NCBI GenBank assembly: GCA_900548075.1
Contig: URJD01000116.1
Coordinates: forward strand, 1 to 6,180
Direction: 5' to 3'
DNA: 6,180 bases
From: an uncultured Collinsella sp.
GTDB lineage: Bacteria; Actinomycetota; Coriobacteriia; Coriobacteriales; Coriobacteriaceae
This document shows positions 1 through 6,064 of the stretch, piece after piece. Within the stretch, counting starts at the first letter, position 1, and the number at the start of each line of letters is the position of its first letter. The notes under the pieces are model-generated. The model had not been told where the DNA came from. It saw nothing but the letters and a program-made list of their open reading frames with translations, and ran no database searches. The translations under genes were made by a program, and so were the position numbers.

Positions 1-737
1 CCGGCCCACTCGTGACCCTTCGTCATGCCAATCGTCAGATCGGTTCCATTTGCCGAGGTGTAATGCAGCCGGTCAAAACGATTGTCGTTCAGGAAGCGTA
101 AGTTCTTTTCGAACGCCGCGTCATGAAGCTCCCAGTCGCTCTCCGGGTCCTGGCCATCGGCGCGCGCGGTGTGCAGAATCGCATTCCACAGCTTATAGAT
201 TGCAACCTCATCGGCGTCTCCCGGGAACACCTCGTGCGCCCAAGCCACGACCGGAGCGCCGGCGATGCACCACGGATTGATGTTGTAATCCAGTCCACGG
301 CGGAAAACTTTGCACTGCGTATTCCTCGCCTTGGATGCCGCGGCCGGCTTGGCCGGATCGATGCCCTTGAGGGCTGCAGGATCCGCACCCTCGATAAAGA
401 CAAAGCAGGCACCATCCTGGGCCAAGGAATCCAGCTGCATGCGCTTCCACTCGGGCGTCTGCTCAAAATAGCTTTTCTCGACATGCTCGTACGTGAGCCT
501 CGTCACGGCATCATCGGCCCAAATGACCGTCACGTGGCCGGCGCCGGCAGCATAGGCCTCCGCGACCACCACGCGCGCAAACGGCGCGCACTCGACCGGA
601 GACTGAACGACGACCTCCTGGCCGGGCTTGACGTTTACGCCCTTGCGGACGACCAGGCGCGCATAGTTTTTAATCTTGGGCTCTAGGGCCTTCATGCCCT
701 CCAGAGCCTCTTCGACCGTCAGGGCAGCTCGAATCAT
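1..737 (-). CDS. M29-family (AmpS/PepS/aminopeptidase T-like) metallopeptidase, N-terminal part
   Basis: The frame is open from the ATG at 737-735 to the window edge and gives the first 245 residues of a protein whose family is usually about 410 residues long. Seen: an N-terminal segment NYARLVVRKGVNVKPGQ (24-40), a stretch NPWCIAGAPVVAWA (154-167), and LHYTSANGTDLTIGMTKGH (224-242). In M29 peptidases the corresponding pieces are the 'G..V.pGq.v.i' start, the 'N.w...apt.aWA' motif and the 'lH..gpgTDLtvgl..gh.w' block. These enzymes are cytoplasmic, metal-dependent exopeptidases that remove N-terminal amino acids from peptides. The metal ligands lie in the C-terminal half outside the window, so activity cannot be judged here. 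An in-frame ATG at 749 is possible, but GGAG at 747-744 is placed correctly only for the ATG at 737. The gene follows the terminator at 766-796, so it probably has its own promoter. Confidence 0.85.
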   Translation of the reverse strand, partial: MIRAALTVEEALEGMKALEPKIKNYARLVVRKGVNVKPGQEVVVQSPVECAPFARVVVAEAYAAGAGHVTVIWADDAVTRLTYEHVEKSYFEQTPEWKRMQLDSLAQDGACFVFIEGADPAALKGIDPAKPAAASKARNTQCKVFRRGLDYNINPWCIAGAPVVAWAHEVFPGDADEVAIYKLWNAILHTARADGQDPESDWELHDAAFEKNLRFLNDNRFDRLHYTSANGTDLTIGMTKGHEWA

Positions 738-743
738 GTGCCA

Positions 744-747
744 CTCC
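744..747 (-). promoter_or_regulatory. Ribosome binding site deciding the aminopeptidase start
   Basis: On the minus strand GGAG sits six bases before the ATG at 737-735. It lies inside the second and third codons that would follow the alternative ATG at 749, which itself has only a poor purine stretch upstream. This favours the downstream start. Confidence 0.6.
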
Positions 748-765
748 ATCTATCTATAGAACAGT

Positions 766-796
766 AAAAAGGCGCGCCGCAAAAACGACGCGCCTT
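766..796 (-). terminator. Intrinsic terminator after the purC-membrane protein unit
   Basis: Read on the minus strand, AAGGCGCGTCG (796-786), a six-base loop TTTTTG, and CGGCGCGCCTT (779-769) form an 11-bp stem with one mismatch. A run of five T follows (770-766). It starts 31 bases after the stop of the membrane protein gene, where a terminator is expected. The plus-strand side also carries an A-run before the stem, but no plus-strand gene ends here. Confidence 0.8.
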
Positions 797-823
797 ATAT
801 CTTAGCGATAAGTATGTATGCAA
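794..823 (-). promoter_or_regulatory. Possible promoter for the aminopeptidase gene, overlapping the terminator
   Basis: On the minus strand TATAAG (799-794) matches the -10 consensus at five of six positions. TTGCAT (823-818), 18 bases upstream, matches only the TTG of the -35 consensus. Transcription would begin near 787, inside the first arm of the terminator. The new transcript would lack the base of that stem and so could escape termination. The match is modest and rests on a consensus borrowed from other bacteria. Confidence 0.33.
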
Positions 824-826
824 ACG

Positions 827-1402
827 CTACTTCTTCTTGGAGTCCTTCTTGTCCTCCTCGGCAGCCGAGCGCTCGATAAGAGCGTTGAGCTTATTGTCGG
901 ACATGCCCTCGGCCTGCGTGCGATACATGTTGCGTAGGGGGCGGATGCGTACGAAGTCATAGATAAAGTCGCCCAAAATGATGACATAGGACAAAACGAT
1001 GCCGACCATCTGAACAGGACTGGACACCGTGCCGCCGGGAGCGAAGTAGAGCGAAGCCCCAATTGCCACGACGAGCACCATGCCGATAGCGAGCACAGCC
1101 CACCAAATACGGCGGCGCTTGGTGTAGTCCTCATCCTGCTTGAGAAGGATATTCGACACCGTGTAGATGCGGTCCTCCTTGGCGCGCTGCTTAGCCTTGC
1201 GGGCGCGCTTCTCCTCTTTAGAGAGGCCCTCGAGGTTCTCGCCCTTCTCGAGCTCTTTGCGGCGAGCTTTAGACGAAGCTGGCACGACGCGGACAGAGCT
1301 CGCTGCCTGACGGGCGGGCTTAGCAGATGCGGCAGACTTGCGCGCAACCCCGGTAACTTCGTGGGATTGCGTGCGCTTGTTCGTGGCGCTACGGGTACTC
1401 AC
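827..1402 (-). CDS. Two-helix membrane protein of unknown function with a charged N-terminal tail
   Basis: This 191-residue protein is not one I can name. Residues 1-75 are rich in Ala, Ser, Lys, Arg and Glu and look disordered; 60-76 (LSKEEKRARKAKQRAKE) is likely a charged helix. Two hydrophobic segments follow: about 99-120 (WWAVLAIGMVLVVAIG core) and about 130-151 (MVGIVLSYVIILGDFIYDF core), joined by a short APGGTVSSP turn. The tail (152-191) is charged and ends in DSKKK. Positive charges flank both outer sides (KRRR at 95-98, RIRPLR at 152-157), which predicts a hairpin with both tails in the cytoplasm. The start is a GTG directly after the purC stop TAA, with AAGGAG nine bases upstream, so translation is probably coupled to purC. 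An assembly, scaffold or transport-accessory role is possible, but nothing in the sequence decides it. Confidence 0.85.
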   Translation of the reverse strand: MSTRSATNKRTQSHEVTGVARKSAASAKPARQAASSVRVVPASSKARRKELEKGENLEGLSKEEKRARKAKQRAKEDRIYTVSNILLKQDEDYTKRRRIWWAVLAIGMVLVVAIGASLYFAPGGTVSSPVQMVGIVLSYVIILGDFIYDFVRIRPLRNMYRTQAEGMSDNKLNALIERSAAEEDKKDSKKK

Positions 1403-2290
1403 TTATGCGTTCTCCTTCATGCTTGTGAACTGGGAGCCCGTGATGATCTGGAAGGCCTCGCGATAGCGCTCGGACGTGCCATCGATGACCTCGGCGGGCA
1501 GGTGCGGGGTCTCCCCCGTCATATCCCAGTTGGCCTTGAGCCAATTGCGGACGAATTGCTTGTCGTAGCTAGGCTGGATCTTGCCCTCCTCGTAGCTGGC
1601 AGCAGGCCAGAAACGGCTGGAGTCGGGCGTGAGGCACTCGTCGATCAGCGTGACCTTGCCATCAATAACACCAAACTCGAACTTGGTGTCGGCAATGATG
1701 ATGCCACGGGTCGCGGCGTACTCGGCAGCGGCCTTGTAGATCTTGAGGGAAAGGTCACGAATCTGCGTGGCGATGTCCTCGCCCACGATCTCGCAGCAAC
1801 GCTCGAACGAGATGTTCTCGTCGTGGTCACCGATCTCGGCCTTCGTGGACGGCGTGAACAGCGGCTCGGGAAGCTTGGAAGCCTCGGTCAGGCCCTCAGG
1901 CAGCTGGATGCCGCAGACGGTGCCGTTCTCGTCGTAGGTCTTCTTGCCCGAACCGGTCAGATAGCCGCGGACGATGCACTCGATAGGAATCGTCTGGGCC
2001 TTCTTAACCAGCATGGCGCGGCCAGCGAGGTAGTCACGATACTCAGCAAACTCCTCGGGGAAATCCGCCGGGTCGATGGAAACGAGATGGTTGGGGACGA
2101 TGTCGGCAAACTTATCAAACCAGAATGCCGAGATGCGATTGAGCACCTCTCCCTTAAACGGAATCTCGTCGGGAAGAATGAAGTCGAACGCAGAAATGCG
2201 GTCGGTGGCGACCATCAGCAGGTTTTCACCGGCATCGTAAATATCACGAACCTTGCCACGGGAATCCGGACGACGCTCCATCGTTGTCAC
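1403..2290 (-). CDS. purC: Phosphoribosylaminoimidazole-succinocarboxamide (SAICAR) synthase
   Basis: PurC joins aspartate to carboxyaminoimidazole ribotide (CAIR) using ATP, giving SAICAR in de novo purine synthesis in the cytoplasm. Both family signatures are visible, numbered here from the upstream GTG at 2299: IPIECIVRGYLTGS (104-117) and IIADTKFEFG (201-210). GKVRDIYD (15-22) forms the N-terminal nucleotide-binding start, and LFTPSTKAEIGDHDENIS (147-164) is also typical. The protein is 295 residues from the chosen start, which is the longer form seen in actinobacteria and yeast rather than the roughly 240-residue form. I chose the GTG at 2290-2288 because AAGGAG (2304-2299) is eight bases before it. 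That AAGGAG overlaps the earlier GTG at 2299, which would add three residues and have no usable site. The gene lies 109 bases after the kinase gene and touches the membrane protein gene; no other pur genes are in view. Confidence 0.97.
   Translation of the reverse strand: MTTMERRPDSRGKVRDIYDAGENLLMVATDRISAFDFILPDEIPFKGEVLNRISAFWFDKFADIVPNHLVSIDPADFPEEFAEYRDYLAGRAMLVKKAQTIPIECIVRGYLTGSGKKTYDENGTVCGIQLPEGLTEASKLPEPLFTPSTKAEIGDHDENISFERCCEIVGEDIATQIRDLSLKIYKAAAEYAATRGIIIADTKFEFGVIDGKVTLIDECLTPDSSRFWPAASYEEGKIQPSYDKQFVRNWLKANWDMTGETPHLPAEVIDGTSERYREAFQIITGSQFTSMKENA
1412..1417 (-). promoter_or_regulatory. Ribosome binding site inside the purC 3' end
   Basis: AAGGAG on the minus strand is formed by the Lys-Glu codons (AAG GAG) near the purC C-terminus (…MKENA). 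It sits nine bases before the GTG start of the membrane protein gene. The arrangement AAGGAG-9 nt-GTG, with the purC TAA immediately before the GTG, implies that ribosomes ending purC can restart on the next gene. Confidence 0.75.
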
Positions 2291-2298
2291 GTGAGTCA

Positions 2299-2304
2299 CT
2301 CCTT
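2299..2304 (-). promoter_or_regulatory. Ribosome binding site fixing the purC start
   Basis: AAGGAG on the minus strand is followed by eight bases and then GTG (2290-2288). The upstream GTG (2299-2297) overlaps the last G of this site and the ATG at 2281 is 17 bases away, so neither is well served. Confidence 0.7.
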
Positions 2305-2321
2305 ACCTAAATACGACAGAA

Positions 2322-2341
2322 ATGCGGGTTCTTTCCCGCAT
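2322..2341 (-). terminator. Hairpin between the kinase gene and purC, possible weak terminator
   Basis: The minus strand reads ATGCGGG, a six-base loop AAAGAA, then CCCGCAT: a perfect 7-bp stem. It is followed by TTCTGTC, which is a poor U-tract. It begins about 58 bases after the kinase stop and ends 31 bases before the purC start. It may partly terminate the two-component transcript or shape the purC leader; without a good U-tract it cannot be called a strong terminator. Confidence 0.4.
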
Positions 2342-2399
2342 GTTTTCGCAAACTCGGAGCGGCAGGGACGCGGCCCCTCCTTCACCGAATAGCGAAAAG

Positions 2400-3965
2400 C
2401 TAGTGCTCCATTGTAGTAGATGCCGCGTCTGCCGTGTGCTCGCGGGGCAGATGAATTGTAAAAGTCGTACCCTTTCCAAGCTCCGACTCCACGGATATGT
2501 AGCCATGGTGACGCTCGACGATCTGCTTGGTCACGGCGAGGCCAACGCCCAGGCCGCCAGCTTCGCGGGCGCGGCTGGCATCGGCGCGCCAAAACCGCCC
2601 GAAGATGCGCGACAGATCGTCCTTGGCAATACCGATGCCGGTATCAGAAACGGCAATGCTGACGTGTTTGCGGTCACTGAGCACCGACACCACGACCCAA
2701 CCGCCCTCGGGGGTGTAGCGCATGGCGTTGCTCATGAGGTTGATAACGCATTGCGTGATCATGTCGGGATCGGCTTCGACGACATCGTCGTGACCTTGGG
2801 TCTCGTCAGCAAAGCGCAGGCGCAGATCGCGGTCGACGAACAGGCGCTCCTGGGCATTGACGATGGAACGCACGAAAGGAACCATGTCCACCGGCTCAAG
2901 GTTGAGCGGAGCCGTGCTGTTTTCCATGCGCGACAGGTCGAGCATCTGCTGCACCAGACGAGCCAGGCGACGCGTCTCGGAAGCAACGGTCTCCAAATGC
3001 TCATCGTCGGTGGGATACACGCCATCCTGCATGGCCTCGACCGTTGCGAGCATGGCCATAAGCGGCGTGCGAAGCTCGTGTGCAACGTCTGAGGTCAGGC
3101 GTTTCTCATGTTTCATATCCTTCTCGAGCGAAGTGGCCATCTCATCGAAGGTCTCACCCAGCTGATCGATCTCGTCATCACCGCGCAGTCCCGTGCGAGC
3201 CGACAGGTCGCCGTCACGGATTTGCTTTGCGGTACTGGTGATGCGATGAATCGGCTTGGTGAGCATGCGCGACACGAGCGATCCGATAACGACCGAAATG
3301 CAGATTGCAACAACCGCGGCGAGGGCCATGGCGTTAAAGGTCTTCTCCCTAAACGCAGAGTCCGCCTTGGTGAGCAGAGCGTCGGAGCCGATGGCCCACA
3401 GCTTTACCTGTCCGACATGCTCGCCGGAAGACGTTACAATCTCGACGTTAGCAACGCTATCGGAGTCGGTTGGAGCAGACGAGACCGGGCTATGCGATGC
3501 CCTCTTGCCGCTCGTGTCGTCGGTCGTAGCCTGGTTTTCGCGCACATCGGCGGTGGCGCTTGCCGAAGGCCAGGAATCGTCATAAACGATCACGCCCTTT
3601 TTATTGACGACCTGCATACCCAGATCGTCGGAAACCAAACTCGACGTTGCGACCGTGCGCAGTTCTCCCGCGGTCCAAGAGCCGTTTTCCTCATATGAGG
3701 TTGCCAACTTCTCGGCAGCGGAATTTGCGATTTCGACGATATTGGAGCGTGTGTAATCCGAAAAGACCGTGCCCCACACAACGGAGACAACACCCACCAG
3801 CACCAATACCGTCATGAGCGATGTCAGAGCAAAAGCAAGTGCCATGCGCGAGGGATAGCTCATCGTTGGCCGTGAATCGGAACGAGGCGTGTTCCAACTA
3901 GCCTTGGAACCCGCCTCGCTCTCCTGCTTGTGCTTTTGTCCGATTTCAAAGCGCGCAGGTGTCAT
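2400..3965 (-). CDS. Membrane sensor histidine kinase of a two-component system
   Basis: This 521-residue kinase senses a signal outside the cytoplasmic membrane and phosphorylates the regulator encoded just upstream. Order seen: cytoplasmic tail 1-40; membrane helix about 41-67; extracytoplasmic domain about 68-209; second helix about 210-232; HAMP linker about 232-284, entered through RMLTKPIHRI; HisKA with SDVAHELRTPL (292-302), phospho-acceptor His296 and an ExxT pattern typical of phosphatase activity; HATPase with N-box NLMSNAMRYTP (409-419), G1 DTGIGI (441-446), F-box FGRFWR (455-460) and G2 GGLGVGLA (470-477). All key residues are present, so it should be active. The sensor domain carries a low-complexity Ser/Thr/Asp-rich insert (about 134-171). 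The start ATG lies 11 bases after the regulator stop, with a partial site AGGGA overlapping that stop; the next Met (35) has no site. The ligand cannot be told. Confidence 0.96.
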   Translation of the reverse strand: MTPARFEIGQKHKQESEAGSKASWNTPRSDSRPTMSYPSRMALAFALTSLMTVLVLVGVVSVVWGTVFSDYTRSNIVEIANSAAEKLATSYEENGSWTAGELRTVATSSLVSDDLGMQVVNKKGVIVYDDSWPSASATADVRENQATTDDTSGKRASHSPVSSAPTDSDSVANVEIVTSSGEHVGQVKLWAIGSDALLTKADSAFREKTFNAMALAAVVAICISVVIGSLVSRMLTKPIHRITSTAKQIRDGDLSARTGLRGDDEIDQLGETFDEMATSLEKDMKHEKRLTSDVAHELRTPLMAMLATVEAMQDGVYPTDDEHLETVASETRRLARLVQQMLDLSRMENSTAPLNLEPVDMVPFVRSIVNAQERLFVDRDLRLRFADETQGHDDVVEADPDMITQCVINLMSNAMRYTPEGGWVVVSVLSDRKHVSIAVSDTGIGIAKDDLSRIFGRFWRADASRAREAGGLGVGLAVTKQIVERHHGYISVESELGKGTTFTIHLPREHTADAASTTMEH

Positions 3966-3976
3966 ATGTGATTTCC

Positions 3977-4699
3977 CTATTTCTCGTCCGACTTATCGGT
4001 CTTGGCCGGAGCCTCGAAACGATAGCCGACACCATGGACGGTGTAGAGCCACTTGGGCTTCTTGGGATCATCGCCCAGCTTGGCGCGAAGGTTCTTCACG
4101 TGGCTGTCGATGGTGCGCTCGTAACCCTCAAAGTCATACCCGAGCACTTTCTCGACCAGCTCCATGCGGTTATACACACGGCCAGGATGGCGGGCAAGCG
4201 TGGTGAGCAGCTTGAACTCGGAAGCCGTCAGATCGACTTCCTTGCCCTCGACCAAGATCTTGTGGCCCGAGATATCGATGACCAGATCGCCGAAGTCGAG
4301 TACCTCGACGGCGGGCTCGTCGGCCTGATGGGCACGGCGGAACAGAGCGCGAACGCGGGCGACGAGCTCGCGCGGCGAGAACGGCTTAATCAGATAGTCG
4401 TCGGCGCCGAGCTCAAGACCGATAATACGGTCCTCGATCTCGCCCTTAGCCGTCAGCATGATGATGGGGACATCCGAGGTATCGCGAATGGTGCGGCAAA
4501 CGCGCTCGCCGGGGATCTTGGGGAGCATAAGGTCGAGCACGACCAGGTCGAACTGATGCTTCTCGAACTCCTCGATCGCGGACTGGCCGTCGCCGACGCC
4601 CACAACCCAGTAGCCTTCGCGCTCGAGATAGGCAGCGACGGCGTCACGGATTGCCTTCTCATCCTCGACCAGCAGAATCTTTTTTGCATCTGAAGCCAT
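3977..4699 (-). CDS. OmpR/PhoB-family response regulator
   Basis: This 240-residue transcription factor is the partner of the kinase that follows. The receiver domain (about 6-120) shows the acidic pair E12-D13, phospho-acceptor Asp56 in VVLDLMLP (53-60), Thr83 in MLTAKG and Lys105 in YLIKPF. The winged-helix DNA-binding domain (about 132-229) carries the family pattern LTASEFKLLTTLARHPGRV, then YERTIDSHVKNLRAKL (193-208) as recognition helix region and TVHGVGYRF (220-228) at the wing. The open frame reaches a TTG at 4720, but I chose the ATG at 4699 because AGGGGGG (4713-4707) is seven bases upstream and the receiver fold starts at once after it. It is co-transcribed with the kinase. Autoregulation from the 153-base upstream spacer is likely by analogy with the family. 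Confidence 0.96.
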   Translation of the reverse strand: MASDAKKILLVEDEKAIRDAVAAYLEREGYWVVGVGDGQSAIEEFEKHQFDLVVLDLMLPKIPGERVCRTIRDTSDVPIIMLTAKGEIEDRIIGLELGADDYLIKPFSPRELVARVRALFRRAHQADEPAVEVLDFGDLVIDISGHKILVEGKEVDLTASEFKLLTTLARHPGRVYNRMELVEKVLGYDFEGYERTIDSHVKNLRAKLGDDPKKPKWLYTVHGVGYRFEAPAKTDKSDEK

Positions 4700-4706
4700 A
4701 ACACGG

Positions 4707-4713
4707 CCCCCCT
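4707..4713 (-). promoter_or_regulatory. G-rich ribosome binding site of the response regulator
   Basis: AGGGGGG on the minus strand, seven bases before the ATG at 4699. It is an unusual all-G version of the site, but it selects the ATG over the upstream TTG at 4720. Confidence 0.6.
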
Positions 4714-4738
4714 GTCTCAATTAGCTAAGAACAAGCCC

Positions 4739-4795
4739 ATTTTAACGCACCTGAGCCCGCCGGATGCCGCTATGACGCGGCAGCTCGGCAGGCGG
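4739..4795 (-). promoter_or_regulatory. Possible promoter and operator region of the response regulator gene
   Basis: The spacer 4700-4852 holds, on the minus strand, TAAAAT (4744-4739), a five-of-six match to the -10 consensus. No good -35 hexamer lies 16-18 bases upstream; the GC-rich dyad TGCCGC-N6-GCGGCA (4765-4782) lies there instead. An outer pair CCGCC/GGCGG (4757-4761, 4791-4795) and a tandem CTGCCG repeat with an 8-base period (4791-4786 and 4783-4778) surround it. A weak -35 with a nearby dyad is typical of promoters that need an activator, so self-activation is a fair guess. The rest of the spacer (4796-4852) shows no clear terminator for the lipoprotein gene. Confidence 0.35.
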
Positions 4796-4852
4796 TACTC
4801 ACAATTACAACGCGTTTATTCCCCTGTTGGCGCCTTTTTAACCCCTCTAAGC

Positions 4853-6064
4853 TTAAAGAGAAAATAGGCGTGCAGTGACCGTCTCTGGTATACCCTGGCT
4901 GTTGCGCACCGTGGCGTACGTAAGGAATGAGTCCGATTTTCCCGCCGTAGCTGGATAATCGCCATACTCCAAAGCGCGGTCGGGCGACAGCAGCGAGCCA
5001 TAGGTCTTGGCAGAGGTGTCGATCAGGAAATGCGACGCCTGTACCTTAACAAGGTATTTATTCTTCTTGCCAGCCGCACATGCGAGCGGCTCGCGTGACA
5101 GAAAGAGGTACGGCCCTCCCTCATTACCGATATACGTGCCCATGTTGCCTAGGCTGCCCACACCGCTATAGGTCGCCTCGATAGAAAACACGAAGGTATC
5201 GCCCATATATACGGCCTCGAAAGGCGAAACTGACGAAGGGAGGACCAGCTGGGCACGCTTGGTGTTGTTGCCGTCGGTCAGATCGATTGCCGTTATGCCG
5301 TAGTAGACGCCCTCGTCGTTGCGGACACGCGGCGAGATGGTCAAAATGCCGTCGCTCGCGCGCGGGGCCGATGCAAAGCGGCCCGTCGATTTCCAAATTG
5401 CCTCGGCCTTGGATTCATCAAGCGAGCGACGATAGCAAAACGAATCACTACTCGTTTTATTGCCGCCTGCCGAAGGCATTTTATACCAGATAACCGATGA
5501 GCCGAACGCCGTAAACAGGGGCGGATCATAGTCCTTGCCACCTCGATCGAGCTCAACCACGTCGCCAGAGAGCGAAGCGCCCGACAGATTTTGAGCGTAG
5601 AGCTTCCACGATGAATTGGCAAAGTTCATCTCAACCCACGCGAATACGCCGTCGCCGGCACGGACATCGTAGAATGCATATCCCGTGCCCTCGATAGGAT
5701 CCTCGATTAATGTGGTAAGCGAGCCATCGCCCAGGTTGAGCACACCGAGTGTGTTGGCGTGCAGTGCCGATGCGGGCGCCATCATCGCCGCGGCGTAATC
5801 GCCGTCGCAGTAGTACAGCAGCGTACCCAGAGGCAGCGTCCACGACGCCGCCGGCTCAAGATCGATGTCGACTGCCTCGTACTCATCCGTAATCGAGATG
5901 ATTTTGGAATCGTCCTTGATAACCTGCGGCTCACCGGCGGCATCATCGCTGGTGCCCGTTTTTTTCGAGCATCCGGCAAGCACCGTGGCAGCGCCCGCGG
6001 CAGCCCCACCGAGTACAAAGCCGCGACGCGATATTCCGTTCTTGATGTGATCGGCGATACCCAT
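4853..6064 (-). CDS. Tat-type lipoprotein with a probable beta-propeller domain
   Basis: This 403-residue exported protein has a twin-arginine signal: SRRGFVLGG (12-20), then a hydrophobic Ala/Gly stretch and the lipobox LAGC with Cys32 as the lipidated residue. The mature protein should therefore be folded before export and anchored to the outer face of the membrane. After a short acidic linker (33-70), residues about 75-403 show repeating units of 45-60 residues. Each has a strand, a turn with Gly/Asp/Asn, a strand rich in Leu/Val, and often 'G..v.w/f' (for example GVLNLGDGSLTTLI at 107-120 and DGVFAWVEMN at 138-147; SVIWYKMP at 190-197; GDTFVFSIEA at 288-297). This resembles TolB/YVTN-type propellers but I cannot assign a family. 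Its ATG overlaps the stop of the upstream gene, so the two are coupled. No enzyme motif is visible; a binding or sensing role is inference. Confidence 0.88.
   Translation of the reverse strand: MGIADHIKNGISRRGFVLGGAAAGAATVLAGCSKKTGTSDDAAGEPQVIKDDSKIISITDEYEAVDIDLEPAASWTLPLGTLLYYCDGDYAAAMMAPASALHANTLGVLNLGDGSLTTLIEDPIEGTGYAFYDVRAGDGVFAWVEMNFANSSWKLYAQNLSGASLSGDVVELDRGGKDYDPPLFTAFGSSVIWYKMPSAGGNKTSSDSFCYRRSLDESKAEAIWKSTGRFASAPRASDGILTISPRVRNDEGVYYGITAIDLTDGNNTKRAQLVLPSSVSPFEAVYMGDTFVFSIEATYSGVGSLGNMGTYIGNEGGPYLFLSREPLACAAGKKNKYLVKVQASHFLIDTSAKTYGSLLSPDRALEYGDYPATAGKSDSFLTYATVRNSQGIPETVTARLFSL

Noticed and set aside
753..782. Promoter-like TTGCGG-18 bp-TATAGA just before the aminopeptidase start
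   Set aside because: Transcription would begin near 746, inside the GGAG ribosome binding site, leaving no working leader. Both hexamers are also weak.
2303..2341. A 12-codon minus-strand leader peptide (MRERTRISVVFR) ending at the purC ribosome binding site
   Set aside because: There is no ribosome binding site before its ATG, and no run of a regulatory amino acid that would suggest attenuation. Its codons simply cover the hairpin.
1361..2392. A 343-codon open frame on the plus strand, antisense to purC
   Set aside because: It runs opposite a complete gene with both PurC signatures. Its protein has no recognisable motif and its openness follows from the GC-rich codon pattern of purC.
3959..4693. 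A 244-codon open frame on the plus strand, antisense to the response regulator
   Set aside because: It mirrors the regulator nearly end to end, a known effect of codon bias. The regulator has all receiver and winged-helix residues, while this frame has none.
4718..4807. CAATTA motif at 4718-4723 and again at 4802-4807 as a possible regulator repeat
   Set aside because: Six-base AT-rich repeats 84 bases apart are expected by chance, and the flanking bases agree only partly.
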